Below, piece after piece: positions 60,557-64,000 of a DNA stretch of 64,000 bases. Source of the DNA: an uncultured Collinsella sp. (GTDB lineage Bacteria; Actinomycetota; Coriobacteriia; Coriobacteriales; Coriobacteriaceae). A model generated the notes under the pieces. It saw nothing but the letters and a program-made list of their open reading frames with translations. It had not been told where the DNA came from and made no database searches. The DNA lies in NCBI GenBank assembly GCA_900541065.1, contig UQIE01000003.1, positions 1-64,000 on the forward strand, written 5' to 3'. The stretch's first letter is position 1; each line of letters starts with the position of its first letter. Both the position numbers and the translations under genes were made by a program.

Positions 60557-61671
60557 ATATCGGACATGCACGCCGCAAGATCACCCCGCAAGGCGACATC
60601 TATCTAATCGGATACCGTAACCTCCCCAACCGTCTGGAGCCTGCGACAGGCGTCCATGACGACGTCTTCGCCAACGCGATTCTTTTCCAACAGGACGACC
60701 GCGAAGTTTTTCTCTTCAACGCCGATGTTCTCGAGTTTGAGGAAAGCATGGCCGAGGAGGTTAAGACGATGCTCGCCGAGCGCTACGGAATCGACCGTGA
60801 TTGCGTTCTGCTCTCCGCGACGCACGACCACACTTCGATCGTCGCCTACCATCGCAGCTGGTGGACGGGAAAATTCAACGAGGACTACTATCGCTGGTTC
60901 CTCGATACCATCTGTCAATGCTTCGAAGAGTGCCGCGCCAACGCGCGACCTGCGACCTGCCGCATGGGCAAAAAAGTCATCACCGGTTTCTACGACAACC
61001 GCATCATCCCAGGTGAACTCGCCGACAATGAGGTCATTGTCGTATCGTTCTTCGATACCGAAGGCAAGCCATTTGCGGGCTTTGTGAACTGGGCGGTGCA
61101 TTCTGCCTGTGTCGGACCCGACTGCACGGAGCTCACGAGCGAACTCGCCGGTCTTACCGGCAAAAAGCTCGCTCAGAGTCTTGGTTACTATCCGGCCATG
61201 GTCGTCGGTGCTGCTGGCGACTGTAGCGACCGCAATTTTCGCCAGGGACGCGGCATTCCCGAGGTCGAGCGCGTTTCGACCGGTCTTGCCGAGGCGATTT
61301 CCCAGATCAAGCTCGATCGCGAGGTCGTTCTTGACCGCATCGAGCCTCAGACGTTCTATCACACCGTTGCCCATGACGACTTTTCGCTCACGCTTAAGTG
61401 TGCCGTCATCAGTCTGGGCGGCCTGCATCTCTTTGTGTTCCCGAGTGAGCTCGGCAGCGACTTGGGTATTCGCATGAAGCGCGAATGCCCGGTCGAGGGA
61501 ATAGTCTGCGGTTACACCAACGGCTATTTCGAGTATTTCCTTCCGGCGCGCGAGTACGGCCTCTCCTTTGAGACCGAGCGTACTCAGATTCCCCAGGGTG
61601 AACCGGAACGTCTGTGTGACAAGTTCTGCCAGACGACGAGACTTCTCGGCGCAGCAGCTTCGCGTCTGTAG
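60553..61671 (+). CDS. Neutral ceramidase-like protein, copy 2
   Basis: A 372-residue relative of the preceding protein. It begins GHARRKITP, has LLSATHDHTS with an HxH zinc site, NWAVHSACVGPD with a further His, and VGAAGDCSDRN as the later loop. It lacks a signal peptide and the C-terminal domain of secreted ceramidases. The four-base overlap with copy 1 suggests the two act together, perhaps as a heteromer. The substrate is unknown. Confidence 0.75.
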   Translation: MNIGHARRKITPQGDIYLIGYRNLPNRLEPATGVHDDVFANAILFQQDDREVFLFNADVLEFEESMAEEVKTMLAERYGIDRDCVLLSATHDHTSIVAYHRSWWTGKFNEDYYRWFLDTICQCFEECRANARPATCRMGKKVITGFYDNRIIPGELADNEVIVVSFFDTEGKPFAGFVNWAVHSACVGPDCTELTSELAGLTGKKLAQSLGYYPAMVVGAAGDCSDRNFRQGRGIPEVERVSTGLAEAISQIKLDREVVLDRIEPQTFYHTVAHDDFSLTLKCAVISLGGLHLFVFPSELGSDLGIRMKRECPVEGIVCGYTNGYFEYFLPAREYGLSFETERTQIPQGEPERLCDKFCQTTRLLGAAASRL

Positions 61672-61864
61672 ACCTGATTGCGTGGCATGGGCCAATGAGG
61701 CTCCCTGCCATGTGATCGGTATCTTCCATCTTCTCTGCCGTTTCCCATCCCGGGCGTACGTGCGTCCGCGGATTTCAAAGGGGGAAGCGGGTTCCTTGCC
61801 CTCCCACGTCGACTACGGAGGCCTGAAATCTACGCTATACCCCGCTCAGAAAAAGGAGAATTCC

Positions 61865-63307
61865 ATGAAATACCAGAAGCTTTGCGATGAAATCATCACA
61901 AAGGTCGGTGGTCGAGACAATGTGTTAGACGTGAGCCACTGCATTACGCGTCTCCGCTTCCACCTCAAGGATGAATCGCTCGCCCAGACCAATGAGCTTA
62001 AGGCGACGAAGGGCGTCGTTGACGTCATCCAAGCCGGCGGACAGTATCAGGTCGTGATTGGTGCCACTGTCGAGGCCGTCTACAACGACCTTGTTCAGAT
62101 TGGCGGGTTCGACTCCAAACCCGCACTCGATATCGATGAAGGCGACGACGTCAAAAAGGGCGATCCATTCTCGCGTCTGCTTGCCATCATCTCCGAGATT
62201 CTGCAACCGGTTCTTGGCGTGCTTATGGCCGGTGGCTTTATCAAGTCGATGCTCGCGCTCTGCACGGTTGCCGGTTGGCTTGCCAAGGACAGCAATACGT
62301 ATGTGACGCTCTCGGCAATCGGAGATTCGGTCTTCTATTACTTTCCGCTAATCATTGGCTGGACGTCGGCCAAGAAGTTCGGACTTAAGCCCGTTATGGG
62401 AATGGCGCTCGGCGGTATCCTCGTCTACCCGATGCTCGTTGCCCTTATGGGCGGAGATCCGCTCTACACGCTCGGCGCCGGTACGGTCTTCGAGTCCAAT
62501 GTCTACGGTGATATTTTTGGCATCCCGCTGATCATGCAGAATTACTCATCGACGATTCTGCCTGCGATCTTTATCGTCTGGATTGCCTCCAAGGTGCACA
62601 AGGCCCTTTCTAACGCGCTGCCCGCGCTTGTGAGCTCGTTCTTCTCCAACATCCTGACGCTCCTCATTTGCGGCATCCTTGGCCTGCTTGTGGTCGGTCC
62701 GGTCATGACGGTCCTCTCCAACATCGTTGCCCAGATCATTCTGATGCTCATCAACTTCCAGCCCGCCATCGCCGGCTTCGTCATCGGCACGTTCTGGAGC
62801 CTGCTCGTCATGTTCGGCCTGCACTGGGGTATCATCCCGCTGTGGTTTCTCGATGTCGCAACCTACGGCTATGACCTCATTAACCCGCTCGTGTATGCAG
62901 GCGGTTGTGCCATCGCCGGTGCTGTGCTTGGCATGGTCATCCGAACCAAGGATTCCGAGGAAAATGCTGCCGTCAACATTCCCGCCCTTGTCTCTTCGAT
63001 TTTCGGTGTCAACGAGCCTGCGCTTTACGCCATCTTGCTGCCGCGTAAGCGCCTTATGTGGGCAACCTTTATTTCCGCTGGTGTAGGCGGCGCCATCGCC
63101 GGCCTCATGGGTGCCAAGCTCTATGCCTTCGGCGCCTCCGGCCCGCTCGGTTTCCCGAGCTTTATTAACCCTGCCGGCATCGACACGGGCTTTATCGGCC
63201 TTGTCATCTCCGGTGTGGTCGCTTTCGTTCTGGCTCTTGTCGCCGCTATGGTGATCGGTACCAAGAAGGACGAGGGCGGTAAGGCACTCAACATCTCGGT
63301 GGACTAG
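61865..63307 (+). CDS. PTS sugar transporter IIBC
   Basis: A 480-residue fused IIB-IIC permease of the glucose/beta-glucoside superfamily. The IIB phosphocysteine is C26 in DVSHCITRLRF. IIC starts near residue 105 with ten or so membrane segments and GVNEPALYAILL. No IIA domain is attached. The sugar is not predictable: beta-glucoside, sucrose, trehalose and aminosugar permeases look alike. The start at 61865 follows AAAAAGGAG; 193 bases without a gene separate it from copy 2, with a weak hairpin at 61683-61713. Confidence 0.9.
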   Translation: MKYQKLCDEIITKVGGRDNVLDVSHCITRLRFHLKDESLAQTNELKATKGVVDVIQAGGQYQVVIGATVEAVYNDLVQIGGFDSKPALDIDEGDDVKKGDPFSRLLAIISEILQPVLGVLMAGGFIKSMLALCTVAGWLAKDSNTYVTLSAIGDSVFYYFPLIIGWTSAKKFGLKPVMGMALGGILVYPMLVALMGGDPLYTLGAGTVFESNVYGDIFGIPLIMQNYSSTILPAIFIVWIASKVHKALSNALPALVSSFFSNILTLLICGILGLLVVGPVMTVLSNIVAQIILMLINFQPAIAGFVIGTFWSLLVMFGLHWGIIPLWFLDVATYGYDLINPLVYAGGCAIAGAVLGMVIRTKDSEENAAVNIPALVSSIFGVNEPALYAILLPRKRLMWATFISAGVGGAIAGLMGAKLYAFGASGPLGFPSFINPAGIDTGFIGLVISGVVAFVLALVAAMVIGTKKDEGGKALNISVD

Positions 63308-63328
63308 TCTTTCTGCGCACTTTAACTA

Positions 63329-63367
63329 AATATGCCTCGGACGGCGACGTGCCGCCCGAGGCATATT
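63329..63367. terminator. Bidirectional intrinsic terminator
   Basis: AATATGCCTCGG and CCGAGGCATATT stem between the PTS gene and the convergent LysR gene. Confidence 0.85.
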
Positions 63368-63430
63368 TGTATTATGTGCCGTTGTCAGCGTGTTTGCGGA
63401 CACAGGTCTGCGGTTGTGGAGCAGCGGGGA

Positions 63431-64000
63431 TTATGACGGTCGTGCCGCGGTGGAAGATGTACGGTCGCCCTGCAGGAGCTGACGGTAGGGGAGGAAGCCG
63501 ATGAACGAGACGACCGCCTGCGAGTGCGCGGCGTTCCGCTTGAGGTAGAGCCTGACCTCGGAGGTCGTCGCGGGCTCAAGCGGCACCAGGGCTACCTTTC
63601 CGCTGGCAAGCGATTCCGCCGGCTTGCGCATGAGGAATGAGACGCCGGCGCCGCGCGCGACAAGGGAGATGATGTTCTCGGCTCGTTTGCCGGTGAACGT
63701 AACACGTGGGCCAAATTCAGCTTCGCGACAAAGGGAAAGGACGAGCTCGCTTACGAACGAGCCTTGGGGAAGCATGAGGAAATTCTCGTCGATAAGGTCG
63801 TCTATCTCAACGGCGTCACGTTCGGCGAGCGGATGGTCGAGCGGAAGGACGGCCACGAGCCGGTCGGTCGTAAAGGGAATCTTTTTGAACTCCGGCTCGA
63901 TGGCGCCGCCGTCACGGATGAAGGCCAGGTCAATGTCCTCGTGCAGGAGCATGCGCTTGAGTGTGTCGCCCTCGCCCTCGATGAGCTCGACAGAATATGA
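63431..64000 (-). CDS. LysR-family regulator, partial (N-terminus beyond window)
   Basis: The C-terminal 190 residues of an LTTR effector domain: HEDIDLAFIRDGG, VAVLPLDHPLAERD, and VARGAGVSFLMRKPA are typical. The frame is open through the window edge at 64000, so the HTH lies outside. It is convergent with the PTS operon and may control it through the palindrome at 58129. Confidence 0.85.
   Translation of the reverse strand, partial: SYSVELIEGEGDTLKRMLLHEDIDLAFIRDGGAIEPEFKKIPFTTDRLVAVLPLDHPLAERDAVEIDDLIDENFLMLPQGSFVSELVLSLCREAEFGPRVTFTGKRAENIISLVARGAGVSFLMRKPAESLASGKVALVPLEPATTSEVRLYLKRNAAHSQAVVSFIGFLPYRQLLQGDRTSSTAARPS

Overview
The window reads as a piece of chromosome from a gut coriobacterium, most likely Collinsella or a close relative. 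This is inferred from the high-GC, strongly codon-biased genes, a choloylglycine (bile salt) hydrolase, the NCS2, DMT and MATE transporter set, PTS sugar uptake and anaerobic metabolism genes. No rRNA, tRNA or CRISPR array was seen. Most of the window is ordinary, densely packed chromosome with short operons on both strands and clear Shine-Dalgarno sites.

Layout. 0.1-6.3 kb: a K+ channel, a LOG-family protein, a ClC transporter, an EFR1-type ferredoxin, then a leftward GntR/YtrA-ABC-DMT operon. 6.4-6.7 kb: an unusual array of eight alternating inverted 15-bp repeats with a 40-bp period. 6.9-17.8 kb: release factor 3, a queuosine-precursor-type transporter with a possible preQ1-like leader, an SDR enzyme, uracil-DNA glycosylase, transporters, LysR, and the rRNA methyltransferases RlmA-like and RsmJ. 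18-25 kb: a TetM-like GTPase, then a UvrA2-like protein flanked by two related AAA ATPases, with dispersed TGACAAAGGGACAG palindromes. 25-28 kb: TrmL with an insertion, a COG0523 metallochaperone, an ArsC/Spx-like protein lacking its cysteine, and a flavodoxin.

28-35.7 kb is an AT-rich accessory island with different base and codon use. It carries what looks like a ribosomally made, modified peptide (RiPP) locus: radical SAM enzyme, unknown protein, PqqD/RRE-domain protein, a 66-aa Ala/Val-rich cysteine-free precursor, a small membrane protein, a HemK-like methyltransferase and an ABC exporter. A GC-rich IS200-type element splits the exporter gene. The precursor has D39, N45 and N51 spaced exactly six residues apart next to a PrmC-like methyltransferase, which suggests an undescribed product class. 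This is the best candidate for a new system in the window.

35.7-64 kb returns to normal chromosome: two related multi-domain c-di-GMP proteins, a patatin, a TPP-riboswitch-controlled thiamine operon (thiM, thiamine-binding protein, thiE), a HAD phosphatase, LysR plus a MetE-like protein, uracil and purine permeases, a peptide-deformylase-like protein without the catalytic Glu, bile salt hydrolase, Kup, a DMT/LysR divergent pair, an Xre-aminotransferase fusion with its own operator array, and a probable catabolic operon (amidohydrolase-like, two ceramidase-like proteins, PTS IIBC) followed by a LysR gene cut by the window edge.
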